The notes: generated from the letters alone by a model not told the origin. Shown: positions 1 to 9,368, counted from the stretch's first letter. The stretch: 64,000 bases of DNA from Chitinophagaceae bacterium (GCA_016719815.1 JADJYK010000025.1:62001-126000), one strand, 5' to 3'. Numbers and translations are program-made.

Positions 1-42
1 CTGTCGCTGGTATGGGTATTGTATGTGGTGAAGGGAAAGTAA
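1..42 (+). CDS. Possible 3' end of an upstream gene
   Basis: From the first base, frame 1 stays open for 13 codons and ends at a TAA at 40-42. The encoded tail is hydrophobic (Leu, Val, Trp, Tyr) and ends in Lys-Gly-Lys, as the last residues of a membrane protein might. The body of the gene would lie outside the window, so this is only a suggestion. Confidence 0.25.
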   Translation: MSLVWVLYVVKGK

Positions 43-129
43 TACTGTTAAGAATCTGTCAGAACCTGCAGACAGCTTGAATGGCTAATTTATAATCACT
101 AATTTTATCTGTAACCATTCACCACATTC

Positions 130-2352
130 ATGAAAGCCCGCCTTTCCGGTATTTATCACTCTTTTGCGGTACAACTGGTTTTTCTGCACTTTAGAAAATA
201 CCAGGCACTGCTGCTGTTCTGGTTTATCCTGTTCAGCACGGTGAACGGTACATTTATGAAAACATTCGGGGCCGATTCGCTTTACCTGGCTCCTGAATAT
301 CTCGGCAATGTAAACTCCTTCAGCATGGCGATAGTGGGCATTGCAGTCGGCATGTTTATCATGAGCTGGAATATTGCCACTTTTATTCTTTTCTGCAAGC
401 AGTTCCGTTTCCTGGCGGCCACCACTAATCCTTTTCTAAAGTATTGTATTAATAATGCCATCATTCCGCTGGCGTTTATCCTGTTCTTCTTTTACAAGGC
501 TTATCAGTATGCCCACTTCAAACAATTAATCAGCAATACAGAAATACTGTTCCTGTTTGGCGGCTTTGTTGCCGGACTTGTTTTTATGTTATCGGCTTCG
601 TTTATTTATTTCTTCCGGGCCGACAGATCCATCTTTCGTAAGATGATGCCGGTGTATAATGACCCTAAATCTTATATCACTCACCTGCAGCCGGTAAAGG
701 AAGTACACTACGGCGCATCACTTATCGAGGTGGAAAGTTATTTCGATTCACCCGTTTCCATTAAACCGGTAAGAAATGTTTCGCATTATACAGAGGAGTT
801 TGTAGAGTCTGTCTTCAAACGCCATCACTTTGCTGCCATACTTTCGGTGTTTGCCGCCTTCCTTTTTCTGCTGGCCGTTGGCTTTCTGCTCGACTATCCG
901 GTTTTCCAGTTGCCTGCAGCAGCAAGCATCACTATTTTGTTTTCTATCCTGATGGGAGTCGCCGGCGCCATCAGTTATTTTTTGCAAACATGGAGCATTC
1001 CTTATCTCGTTATCTTCTTCCTGCTGCTGAACCTGTTTTACAAACTGGAATGGATCGACCCCCGCAACAAAGCATACGGCATCAACTACTGGAACAAAAA
1101 CGAACGTCCTGCTTATACCCGTGATGGTTTGTTGAAGCTCTGCAACAAAGACAGTGTGCAGGCAGATAAAAAAAATATGCTCAACATTCTCGATGCCTGG
1201 AAGCAAAAGCAGGGCAAAGAGAAACCCCTGCTGGTCATCATCAACACCAGTGGTGGTGGCCACCGCAGTGCTTCCTTTACCATGAGTGTGCTGCAGCAGT
1301 TAGACAGCATCACCAATGGCAGTATGCTGAAGAACACTTTCCTTATCAACGGTGCATCGGGTGGCATGATTGGCGCTGCCTATTTCCGGGAGCTGTACCT
1401 GCGCAGGCAACAGGGCCATAAGATTCATTTGCAGGATGACCAATACACCAACGATATTGCAGGCGACCTGCTCAATCCGCTCTTCACTTCTTTCTTTGCA
1501 AGGGATCTTACTGCACCGGCGCAAAAATTTTCAGTCGGGCCCTACCGCTATGTAAAAGACCGGGCCTATGCGTTTGAAGAAAAACTGAACGACAATACCA
1601 GGGGCCATCTTAACAAACAACTAAAAGATTATGTAGCCGATGAAAAGGCAGCCCGCATACCGCTTATATTCTTCAACTCCGTTATTACGAGAGACAGCCG
1701 CAAGATGCTCATCAGCACACAGCCGGTAAGGTTTATGATGCAGGCCCCGCAGGATACCACTGATATTCCTATGCCCGACCCCGATGTGGTGGATTATGTT
1801 TCCTTCTTTGCAAAGCAGGACCCTTACAGCACCCGGATGCTTACCGCCCTGCGGATGAATGCGACCTTCCCGATTGTATTGCCCAATGTATGGCTGCCTT
1901 CCGAACCGGTAATTGATGTGATGGATGCCGGCCTGCGGGATAACTTCGGCATGGAAACCACCCTGCGGTTTCTTACTTCATTCGAAACATGGATAAAAGA
2001 AAATACTGCCGGTGTGCTGATTGTACAGATAAGAGACCGGGGTGCCGGTGGTTGGGAAATGCCCTATGTGTCCGAAGATATCGGCAGCCATATCACCAAA
2101 CCCTTCCTGCTCTTGCAGCACAACTGGTTTAAGATGATGGAATACAGCCAGAATGATATGCTGCATTATTACAGCCGGTACAGCCTGTTTCCATTGCATA
2201 AAATCGTATTTCAGTATGCTACTGGTAACGAAGCAGATAAAGCTGCACTGAATTTTCACTTAACGAAACGGGAGCTGAACAATATCCGCCTGTCGGTAAT
2301 GAGTGAAGCTAACACCTCCAATTACAAAAAAGTAGCGGCCTTGCTGAAGTGA
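130..2352 (+). CDS. Membrane-anchored patatin-like phospholipase family protein
   Basis: A 740-residue protein with two halves. Residues about 20-310 hold six or seven hydrophobic segments, so it should sit in the inner membrane. The C-terminal half carries patatin-type marks: a glycine-rich oxyanion loop (SGGGHRSA, about 375), the nucleophile elbow GASGG with Ser about 410, and the Asp-Gly pair as DAG with Asp about 599. Patatin-like enzymes use this Ser-Asp dyad to hydrolyse acyl esters of lipids. The fusion to a multi-pass membrane domain suggests action on membrane lipids, but the substrate cannot be told from sequence. It stands alone on the plus strand and converges on the lipid kinase gene that follows. 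The ATG at 130 gives a plausible amphipathic start. Confidence 0.8.
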   Translation: MKARLSGIYHSFAVQLVFLHFRKYQALLLFWFILFSTVNGTFMKTFGADSLYLAPEYLGNVNSFSMAIVGIAVGMFIMSWNIATFILFCKQFRFLAATTNPFLKYCINNAIIPLAFILFFFYKAYQYAHFKQLISNTEILFLFGGFVAGLVFMLSASFIYFFRADRSIFRKMMPVYNDPKSYITHLQPVKEVHYGASLIEVESYFDSPVSIKPVRNVSHYTEEFVESVFKRHHFAAILSVFAAFLFLLAVGFLLDYPVFQLPAAASITILFSILMGVAGAISYFLQTWSIPYLVIFFLLLNLFYKLEWIDPRNKAYGINYWNKNERPAYTRDGLLKLCNKDSVQADKKNMLNILDAWKQKQGKEKPLLVIINTSGGGHRSASFTMSVLQQLDSITNGSMLKNTFLINGASGGMIGAAYFRELYLRRQQGHKIHLQDDQYTNDIAGDLLNPLFTSFFARDLTAPAQKFSVGPYRYVKDRAYAFEEKLNDNTRGHLNKQLKDYVADEKAARIPLIFFNSVITRDSRKMLISTQPVRFMMQAPQDTTDIPMPDPDVVDYVSFFAKQDPYSTRMLTALRMNATFPIVLPNVWLPSEPVIDVMDAGLRDNFGMETTLRFLTSFETWIKENTAGVLIVQIRDRGAGGWEMPYVSEDIGSHITKPFLLLQHNWFKMMEYSQNDMLHYYSRYSLFPLHKIVFQYATGNEADKAALNFHLTKRELNNIRLSVMSEANTSNYKKVAALLK

Positions 2353-2360
2353 AGTGTATA

Positions 2361-2513
2361 ACCACAGATTACCCAGATTCTTTCACAGGGAAACACTGAT
2401 AACCGGTATAGCGAAATAGCCTTCATACGAAGGAGAAAGAAAAGCTCTCCATCTGCGTCAGTCAGCCTTCATCTGTGGCTAATCTGTTTTGTCAGTATAA
2501 TCCGTGTTCTGTT
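2361..2513. repeat. Dispersed intergenic repeat, CACAGAT family, copy 1
   Basis: The space between two convergent gene ends is filled by imperfect inverted arms. The left arm has ACCACAGATTA followed by CCAGATT and CACTGAT. The right arm has CATCTGTGG, TAATCTGT and TAATCCGTGTTCT. The 13-mer TAATCCGTGTTCT (2498-2510) recurs exactly at 6852-6864 in a second element. It is probably an old, decayed dispersed element or a bidirectional transcription-end structure. Confidence 0.55.
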
Positions 2514-3413
2514 TTAAGGCTGTATCAGCCTGTAACATTTTTCCTTCACTATTATCGTTATTTCCGCCGCCGTTTCGGCCGGGTCGCCGTCAATATGCAA
2601 CGGGGCAAGACCGGCATTATCAATCTTTATCCGGTTTGTCTGAAAATACACCACTCCCTTTTTATTGTTGATAGTGGTAGCCGGTTGCAGTTTTACATTG
2701 CCCGTTATCTGCCGCAGGGTTTGCAGCAGCACACTCAGTTTGTTTTGTTTCGTTACCATCACAACATCCAGCAGGCCATCGCATAAACTTGCTTTAGGCG
2801 CAATGGTAAAGTTGTTGCCAAACTGGTTGCCGTTGGCAATGCTGATGAAGTAAGCCGCTGCCGTAAAAGAATATTGCGGCAACTCGATGCCAAACGCATG
2901 CACCCGGGCCGAAAAGAAATTCTTCACCACCTGTTTAATATAGGTGGACAGGCCCCTGGTGGGCTGCTGGGCAAAATCATGCGCCACTTTCGCATCAAAG
3001 CCCAGGCCTGCCAGCATACAGGCAAAGCGGCCGTTGATGGTGTACCCATCTACCGGCGAGGCGCTGCCTTTCAGCACAAGGTCAATAGCCCGGCCCTGCT
3101 GTTTGGGTATTTTGGCTGCAAAAGCCAGCCCGTTGCCCGACCCGCAGGGAATGATGCCAAAGTTCACATCAAAAGGCATCAGGCTGTTTACAATCGGGCT
3201 GATGGTGCCATCGCCCCCGGCAATAACGATATCCGTCACCCCTTCCTCTTTTATAACCGGGTGCAGAAAACTATAATCGCCGCTGGCCACCGAGGGAAAT
3301 ATCTTAAACGGAATGCCCGCCGCACGGGTCTTTTGCTCCACTAATTGCTGCAGGCCCTGTTTGCCTTTGGTGCCCGAAACCGGGTTGATGATATAGATGA
3401 TATACCGTGACAT
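2514..3413 (-). CDS. Diacylglycerol kinase family lipid kinase (YegS/DagK-like)
   Basis: A 299-residue soluble protein. The DAGK catalytic domain is clear: N-terminal IINPVSG, the glycine-rich nucleotide-binding motif GGDGT (about 66-70) and PCGSGNGLA (about 90-98). These enzymes transfer phosphate from ATP to diacylglycerol or related lipids, usually to recycle lipid for phospholipid synthesis. The length matches bacterial YegS/DgkB-type kinases. It stands alone on the minus strand, with its 3' end against the repeat that separates it from the patatin-like gene. The exact lipid substrate is not known from sequence. Confidence 0.88.
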   Translation of the reverse strand: MSRYIIYIINPVSGTKGKQGLQQLVEQKTRAAGIPFKIFPSVASGDYSFLHPVIKEEGVTDIVIAGGDGTISPIVNSLMPFDVNFGIIPCGSGNGLAFAAKIPKQQGRAIDLVLKGSASPVDGYTINGRFACMLAGLGFDAKVAHDFAQQPTRGLSTYIKQVVKNFFSARVHAFGIELPQYSFTAAAYFISIANGNQFGNNFTIAPKASLCDGLLDVVMVTKQNKLSVLLQTLRQITGNVKLQPATTINNKKGVVYFQTNRIKIDNAGLAPLHIDGDPAETAAEITIIVKEKCYRLIQP

Positions 3414-3513
3414 GATGGGACTGTAAAAATAACGGTTTGTTAATATCCGGCCTTAAAAGAACAATACGCACCGGATTGCGCCGGTTGTATTTGCGAAACT
3501 CCATTTGCAACCC

Positions 3514-3560
3514 CCCCTTTGCCTTTCCTTTGTGCAAACCTCAGCAGTCTTTGTGGTTAA
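3514..3560 (-). repeat. Dispersed 47-bp repeat, copy A (minus orientation)
   Basis: Read on the minus strand this 47-bp stretch (TTAACCACAAAGACTGCTGA...) matches 54012-54058 at about 40 of 47 positions by hand alignment. It lies in the roughly 310-bp space between the divergent lipid-kinase and WG-repeat genes. Apart from this repeat and a near-consensus promoter element (TATCTTTA at 3632-3639), I see nothing in that space. Confidence 0.6.
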
Positions 3561-3723
3561 TATTATGCTGCTGCGTCCGCCAAAGAACAACAATACCCGC
3601 CTCACGGTATTCCCCTTTCCCCTCCATTATTTATCTTTAAACAAAGAACATCCTTCCTGCCCGCCGGCAGTAAAAACAATACCGTTTTAAAACAAAAACC
3701 AGTATAACCCCCAACCGAACACT

Positions 3724-5450
3724 ATGCAAAGAGTCCTGTTTTACTTTCTTCTGCTGATAGCCGCACCGGCCTTCAGCCAGCTTGGCAACCCTTATTACGA
3801 TTCCACGCTTAAAAAATGGGGCTACCGTCTTGCCGATGGAAAAATATTCGTCAACCCCGCCTACGACCTGGCCCTGCCCTGGAACGGAAGTGGGCTGGCT
3901 GCCATAAACATCGGCCGTAAGGAAACAAAGGTGCAGGGCGTAACAAAGATCATCCCCGGCAAATGGGGCTGCTGCATTACCAGTCGGGCCTCACTATCCC
4001 GGCCGAGTTTGATGCCATCATTCCCTACAACGACGACCTCTTCCGGTTTAACATGGGTGCCAAAGTAAATGCCAACGGCTTTATAACCGGTGGCAAGTGG
4101 GGCATCATGAACCGCAAGACCCGCCAGTTGGTGCTCGACCCCGACTATGATTTCATTGGCGACATGAACCCCGCCACCGGTGTGTATGCCGTGTACAAAG
4201 GAGGCCAATACCTGTACAACGGCTATGTGTCCATGCCCGATAAAAACAGCAAGGGCCTGTGGGCCTTGGTGAATGCCATGAAACAACCACTGACCGGTTC
4301 TCAGTATCACTCCATACGGTCTAACTGGCCGGGCGGCTTTGTGCTGCGGGATGCCAAAACAAAACTGATGGGCATGACGGATATGACAGGCAAAAGACTG
4401 CTGGACTGTGTGTATGATACCATTTACAATTTCCACAGCAGCGACTCACTGGCACTGGCCCGGCGCAATGGCAAGTACGGTTTCCTGCACAGCAGCGGTG
4501 CCGAAGCTGTTCCCTTTGTATATGAGAAAATAGCAGATACTGATTTTGGGAAAGACTTTGTGGTGGGTTTCCGGGAGGGCAATTCCTATATCGTGGACCG
4601 GAAAGGAAAGGAACTGCAGGATCCGCCCAGGTATATGGAAGACCAGTTTGGTACAAAACTGCAGGCGGCCAATAACTCCAAAGAAAGAGGCCTTGCGCTG
4701 GTTGATTATGAAAATGCCCTGAAGGGTGCAGGTTATTCTAACGGCCATACGGCCTACCTGCTGGGACAAAAGCTGGCACAGGTGATTGACATTGATTTCT
4801 ATGGTGTGTTTGAATACCTGATGAAGGCAAAGAACATATCATCTTACCGCGGTGCCACCAGCATATTAACGATGGAACAACGCAGTGCTATTAAGTCGCT
4901 GGCACAATACGTTGTAGATGACTTTGTGGCCCGTGACAAAGGACAATCAGCACCGGCCTGGCCCAACGGGGTGCCAAAGGCCGGATACGGATGGGGCAAA
5001 ACGGTGAGCAGCGACCGGGTGGTGGTTACGACTCCGGCTTATACGGCACCGCCCAAACCAGCACTGACGAAGGCAGAGCTGAATGAAATGTTTTTGGGAA
5101 AATGGTACATCCTCTCTGTTTACGGATACTCAATGAGGGGAAGAGTAACAAGGATTGACAATGAGTACAGCATACTGGTTTACTTTACCCAAAATCTGGC
5201 TAACTCGAACCAGGACTGGGCTTTTTTTTCTGCTGATCAACTGAAGAATGAGCGGCAACTTAAATATTCGTATGTGGTCTGTGCGGCCTGCAATGGCACG
5301 GGGATGGTGAGCAGTACGTTCAGGCACACCAATGATTACTCATACACACTGGGGCAAAAGCATATTTACACGGCCACCTCATCATCGTCTTGCCGCAGTT
5401 GCTGCGGTGGTTTGCGGCCGGTTGATCCGAATGCCAAGTGTGAGTGGTGA
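3724..5450 (+). CDS. Secreted WG-repeat protein with DnaJ-like cysteine tail (frameshifted)
   Basis: The protein starts with a signal peptide (MQRVLFYFLLLIAAPAFSQ). WG-type repeats follow, recognised by KWG...I.P.YD units at KWGYR, GKWGLL, GKWGIM and KYGF. Near the C-terminus there is CAACNGTG and, about 45 residues on, CRSCCGG, which resemble one pair of DnaJ zinc-ribbon repeats. The frame is broken at 3965-3968: a run of four G should be five to read Gly-Lys-Trp-Gly-Leu-Leu. The first reading frame otherwise runs out of phase to 4068, and the rest is read from 3963 to 5450. The function of bacterial WG-repeat proteins is mostly unknown, and the cysteine tail may bind zinc. I treat it as one gene of about 575 codons. 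Confidence 0.72.
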
Positions 5451-5620
5451 TTCTTTATGTGCAGTGTTTTTATGTGTTATAGATTGTGGAAAGAGAAATC
5501 CGGCGATTGAATTACAGGAACAGCCGCACATATAATCCCCTTTTTCGGGGAGATATTAAATAAAAGGCCCACCATACATTTGAAGTGATTTCAAAAGTTA
5601 TTGATATAAAACCAGCATGT

Positions 5621-6178
5621 ATGAAACATTACTTTCTCCTTTCCCTGACTCTGTTATGTGCCGTTATCATAAAGGCACAGACAACATTTGGTATTGCAAC
5701 GTTTACAGTACCTGAAAGGTGGCAGATGACTGAACAGACATCTGCGGTGGTATTAGAAAAAAAGAGCAGCGATGGCCAGGTTTGCCGCATTACTATACTG
5801 GCAACTGAAAAAACTGCAGTTAATACGGCCGATCTTTATTTACAGTCACGCACCAGCAGAAACAGCGACGGAATAAAATACAGTACAGGTGTAAAGTCAG
5901 TTGCTCGTTCAGAAGCGGATGGGCTGATATCCTTTTCCTCTTCAGGTACCGGCCTGGTGAACGATGTGAAGGTGAGCAGCTATTTTTATTCCATAACAAA
6001 TAACCAGCAGTCGTTTTTTGTGCAATTGCTATCCAGTAACAATGATTGCGTTGGTGAATTTAACCAGTTTCTTACCACCCTGCTGGCAGAAGAGGCCACA
6101 ACTATTACAAAAGCAAAAGCAAGCAAGCGGGGCAGACCCAAAAAAGCAGCCCCCTGTGCCCCGGCACCAATGATGTAA
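5621..6178 (+). CDS. Small secreted protein of unknown function with basic AT-hook-like tail
   Basis: A 185-residue protein beginning MKHYFLLSLTLLCAVIIKAQ, a clear signal peptide. This start is preferred over a GTG at 5585, which would put a charged stretch before the signal. The mature part is a predicted beta-rich domain with no family I recognise. The last 20 residues are unusual: a basic KRGRPKK element followed by Ala/Pro/Cys and two Met. RGRP is the core of AT-hook DNA-binding motifs, which is odd for an exported protein and may be a coincidence. The gene stands alone between the WG-repeat gene and a convergent small gene. Confidence 0.62.
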   Translation: MKHYFLLSLTLLCAVIIKAQTTFGIATFTVPERWQMTEQTSAVVLEKKSSDGQVCRITILATEKTAVNTADLYLQSRTSRNSDGIKYSTGVKSVARSEADGLISFSSSGTGLVNDVKVSSYFYSITNNQQSFFVQLLSSNNDCVGEFNQFLTTLLAEEATTITKAKASKRGRPKKAAPCAPAPMM

Positions 6179-6198
6179 ATAGGGTTATTGATTTGGAA

Positions 6199-6627
6199 TT
6201 ACTTCAAATTCACCGTGCAGATATGCACTTTACGTACACGAACCACGGCGGCAAGGTTGGGGTCTTTAGGAATGGCTGTGTAATAGAAAGCTAATTTCTT
6301 ACGGCCGGTAAAAAGTGTTTTTAATTCTGTTCCGGAAATGCTGACGGCTTTGCCGCTATACTCCCATGCGTTGAGCCCGGTAAACGCTTCACCCACCGCT
6401 TCTGCCTCAATAGTAATATTATAAGCAGTATCCGCACCAACAGGGTTTAACTGTAGTAATGCTGTACTCTTTAGTGTGGATTTCTTAATGCTCACGACAT
6501 TTCTTGTCTTGTCTTCCGCCGCATTTTTCAGCAACGCTTTTTTCTGGTAGCTGATTGTCCAGCCGGTTTGTGCCTGCGCCATAAATGTGCCAAGGGTAAA
6601 GAGCAATATCAAAAAGATTTTATTCAT
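6199..6627 (-). CDS. Small secreted protein, unknown function
   Basis: A 142-residue protein starting MNKIFLILLFTLGTFMAQAQ, a signal peptide with an Ala-Gln-Ala/Gln cleavage region typical of Bacteroidota. An upstream in-frame ATG at 6675 would add an unlikely extension. The mature domain is beta-rich and Lys/Thr-rich, with no motif I recognise. It converges on the preceding plus-strand gene, with 20 bp between the stops. Confidence 0.6.
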   Translation of the reverse strand: MNKIFLILLFTLGTFMAQAQTGWTISYQKKALLKNAAEDKTRNVVSIKKSTLKSTALLQLNPVGADTAYNITIEAEAVGEAFTGLNAWEYSGKAVSISGTELKTLFTGRKKLAFYYTAIPKDPNLAAVVRVRKVHICTVNLK

Positions 6628-6691
6628 ACAGTTATGATGTAATAGTGTTTTAGCAAGTTGCATTTTGACAGGCAACAGTCTTTGTTTAATA

Positions 6692-6866
6692 TGTTTTGGA
6701 ACACAGATAAGGCGGGTTTGGACTGATTAACACTGATTATTTTCTGCTGCGCAGAAAAATAGCAGTGATATTCAAATTTCAATCTTATGCCGGGTGGATT
6801 TCAAAGCAGGGAAGACTCAGTGTATATCCATGAAATCTGTTCCTTCCGTTTAATCCGTGTTCTAAA
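6692..6866. repeat. Dispersed intergenic repeat, CACAGAT family, copy 2
   Basis: The left arm reads GGAACACAGATAAGG...GACTGATTAACACTGATTA. The right arm reads GAAATCTGTTCC...TTTAATCCGTGTTCT. The arms pair imperfectly with each other, and the right end shares the exact 13-mer TAATCCGTGTTCT with the element at 2361-2513. It fills the space downstream of the FabH-like gene and upstream of the small secreted gene. Confidence 0.5.
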
Positions 6867-6870
6867 TTTT

Positions 6871-7923
6871 TTACCACCGCATCAATGCGCTGGCCCAGGT
6901 AAAGCCACTGCCAAATGAAGCGAGGCAAATCAAATCACCCTCCTTCACCAATCCTTTTTCCCATGCTTCGCACAGGGCAATAGGGATAGAGGCAGCTGTT
7001 GTGTTTCCATACTGCTGAATGTTGTTATACACCTGGTCATCTCTCAATCTTAACCGTTGCTGCACAAACTGTGATATACGCAGGTTTGCCTGGTGAGGGA
7101 TCAGCAGATTGAGGTCTGAGGCCTGAAGGCCGTTTGTGGTAAGTGCTTCCATTATTACTTCAGGAAATTTGACAACGGCTTTTTTAAATACAGCCGGTCC
7201 GTCCATGTAAGGAAATATTTGCCCGTCATCAATCATCTGGTGACTGAAAAACATTTGCCCAATTTCTGCCTCATCGAACGATGCGTATTTTTCTTTTTTC
7301 CAATAGTTGGCATGTGTGCCGGGGTTGTACATGGCGAGTATTTCGGCACTTTCACCATCACTGTGCATGTGTGTGCTGAGAATTCCTGAATTAGAGTTTT
7401 CATCCGCCCTTGAAAGTACAACAGCGCCAGCGCCATCGCCAAAGATGACAGAAACGTTTCGTCCTCTTGTGCTGAAGTCAATCCCAAAGGAGTGCTTTTC
7501 AGAACCCACAACCAGTATGTTTTTGTACATACCCGTTTTAATAAATTGGTCGGCCACGCTAAGTCCATACACAAATCCGCTGCACTGGTTTCTTACATCC
7601 AGTGCGCCGATTTCTTTCATCTTCATGGCCCGCTGCAGCAAAACACCACATCCCGGAAAATAATAGTCGGGGCAAAGAGTAGCGAAAATGACAAAGTCAA
7701 TATCCTGCGGTGTAAGTCCGGCCCTTTCGATGGCCACTTTGGCGGCTTCCACACCCATGGTAGTGGTTGTTTCCTCCGTACGATGGGCATAGCGGCGTTC
7801 CTTGATGCCCGTACGTTCCTGTATCCATTCGTCGCTGGTGTCCATGTATTTGAGCAGGTCGTTGTTGGTAACTACGTTGGCGGGCACATACATGCCGATA
7901 CCTGAAATTTTCGATTTGTGCAT
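6871..7923 (-). CDS. 3-oxoacyl-ACP synthase III family protein (FabH-like)
   Basis: A 350-residue ketosynthase. The Cys-His-Asn catalytic set is visible with the chosen start: Cys114 in NQCSG, His277 in PHQAN and Asn307 in YGNTT. KAS III enzymes condense an acyl-CoA or acyl-ACP with malonyl-ACP. The protein is about 33 residues longer than E. coli FabH, and the extra length falls between Cys and His. It is not next to plsX, fabD or other fab genes. It may therefore be a second KAS III for a specialised acyl product and not the housekeeping enzyme. The start MHKSKISGIGMYVP at 7923 is preferred over 7998, which would add 25 non-homologous residues. Confidence 0.85.
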   Translation of the reverse strand: MHKSKISGIGMYVPANVVTNNDLLKYMDTSDEWIQERTGIKERRYAHRTEETTTTMGVEAAKVAIERAGLTPQDIDFVIFATLCPDYYFPGCGVLLQRAMKMKEIGALDVRNQCSGFVYGLSVADQFIKTGMYKNILVVGSEKHSFGIDFSTRGRNVSVIFGDGAGAVVLSRADENSNSGILSTHMHSDGESAEILAMYNPGTHANYWKKEKYASFDEAEIGQMFFSHQMIDDGQIFPYMDGPAVFKKAVVKFPEVIMEALTTNGLQASDLNLLIPHQANLRISQFVQQRLRLRDDQVYNNIQQYGNTTAASIPIALCEAWEKGLVKEGDLICLASFGSGFTWASALMRW

Positions 7924-8190
7924 AGCAAGCTGATTAAAAAGATCAAACCGGGTAACCCGGATCAGATGGGGAAGATAGTAAATAGACGGCAAATGCAACT
8001 GTTGCGGATGAAATGGTTGCAGCTGCGCTGCTTGTCTGGCAGGAAGAATTGTTTTTGTAATGAATTAACTCAGCTGAACACGGGAGTCATCACATCCATA
8101 CATTCATTGTTTTCTTTTGTTTCCGGCTTTTTATAGCAAGGTCGTTAAACAATTTTTCACAGAAATTATTGCAGAAAATAATTCTTCTGA

Positions 8191-9183
8191 TTACCTCAGT
8201 TCCATTCTTAACACCTCCACTGCAAACTTCTCGCATTCATCGTTTACGGTTTCAAGGTCTTTTGATTTTACGTAAGAGCCAATAACATGGTCGCCAGCAT
8301 TGGGTACAGCCACCTGCCGTTTTAAATTGGCCGGAGTGCTTAGCTGTTCAAACATTCTTTTCATCGCAGACACTTTAACGATATCATCCTGGTGTTCCTC
8401 ATCCTTGTAATAATATAAAAGCAGTGCCGGTTGTTTAACTTTTCTGAATGTTGACTCTTTCATGGTTGTTTCAAGCAGTTCCTCCAACTGTACAAGTGAT
8501 GCGGTAACATAGCGGTTGTTCCAGTATTGGGCATAGATGGCTGTTGTGTCGGCCACGGTTCTGTATTTGCCGGTTACAAGATGGGCAATCTGCAGTCCCC
8601 AGTGATTGTTGAGTAACCATGCGCTGGCATCCTTAATGGCAATATTGGGTGAAAGCAAAATCAGTCCCGCAATATCAGGATATTCGGCTGCCAGTTTTAA
8701 TGCCAGTGTGCCACCGGTTGAAGTGGACATCAGGATAACTTTCTTGCCCAACTTTTTACCGATGGCATAAGCTTCTTTGGCTGTTTTCCATACACCTGCT
8801 GCCGTAAAGCCGGCTAGTGGTTGGGTTGTATCAATGCCATGTGCATCGAGACGGCTGAGGTAGAGGTTGCAACCAAACTTTTGTGCAAATTCATAATGCA
8901 CCGGGTCGCCTTCTTCCTGTGTAGCAGAAAAACCATGCAGGTACACCACCGCATATTCTGTTTGCTGTTTTGCAGAATCGTTGTACCACATAATTCTGGC
9001 TTCATTGTCCGGCTTTAGCCTGTGTTTTGACTCAATGGTATAAACATATTTCTCCAATCCTTCTGCATCAGCCGGAACGGAAGGCAGTTCTGTTGTGTAT
9101 TTCGGAGCTGTTGGCTGTGGTCCCAGGAAATACACCACAATAAGCAGTAACAGGATGATACCGAACCATTTGAGAAATTTCAT
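8191..9183 (-). CDS. Membrane-anchored alpha/beta hydrolase
   Basis: A 330-residue protein with one N-terminal membrane segment (residues 5-22) and an alpha/beta-hydrolase domain behind it. Visible marks are the oxyanion region YLHGFSA (about 80), a nucleophile elbow STSTGG (about 155), an acidic stretch after LLYYYKDE (about 258) and the C-terminal His in AGDHVIG. The elbow has Ser in place of the first Gly of the usual GxSxG. The protein is probably an esterase or lipase facing the periplasm, with unknown substrate. It is monocistronic as far as can be seen. Confidence 0.75.
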   Translation of the reverse strand: MKFLKWFGIILLLLIVVYFLGPQPTAPKYTTELPSVPADAEGLEKYVYTIESKHRLKPDNEARIMWYNDSAKQQTEYAVVYLHGFSATQEEGDPVHYEFAQKFGCNLYLSRLDAHGIDTTQPLAGFTAAGVWKTAKEAYAIGKKLGKKVILMSTSTGGTLALKLAAEYPDIAGLILLSPNIAIKDASAWLLNNHWGLQIAHLVTGKYRTVADTTAIYAQYWNNRYVTASLVQLEELLETTMKESTFRKVKQPALLLYYYKDEEHQDDIVKVSAMKRMFEQLSTPANLKRQVAVPNAGDHVIGSYVKSKDLETVNDECEKFAVEVLRMELR

Positions 9184-9313
9184 ATCGCCAATTTTCCTAA
9201 AACTACATCAAATATTCTTTTTTAACAGGTTAAGTCATCATTAATACCTTGTTTCGTTTGCTGCCCCCGCTATATTAACGTACCTTCGCCGCCCGGAAAA
9301 CTTGAAAAGTAAC

Positions 9314-9334
9314 CTAGTTGACAAGTTAACAAGG
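9314..9334 (+). repeat. Left inverted repeat flanking the four-helix-bundle gene
   Basis: The sequence carries GTTGACAAGTTAACAAGG. Its imperfect reverse complement occurs at 9747-9783, on the other side of the S23-type gene. The shared core is GTTGAnnnGTTAACA. Confidence 0.45.
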
Positions 9335-9368
9335 ATTATCGTTCATATTCAGATATTTAGTTCCATAT

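Noticed and set aside
748..1367. Long minus-strand open frames inside the patatin-like gene
   Set aside because: They lie wholly opposite a well-supported gene, have no signal, domain or start context, and reflect its codon bias.
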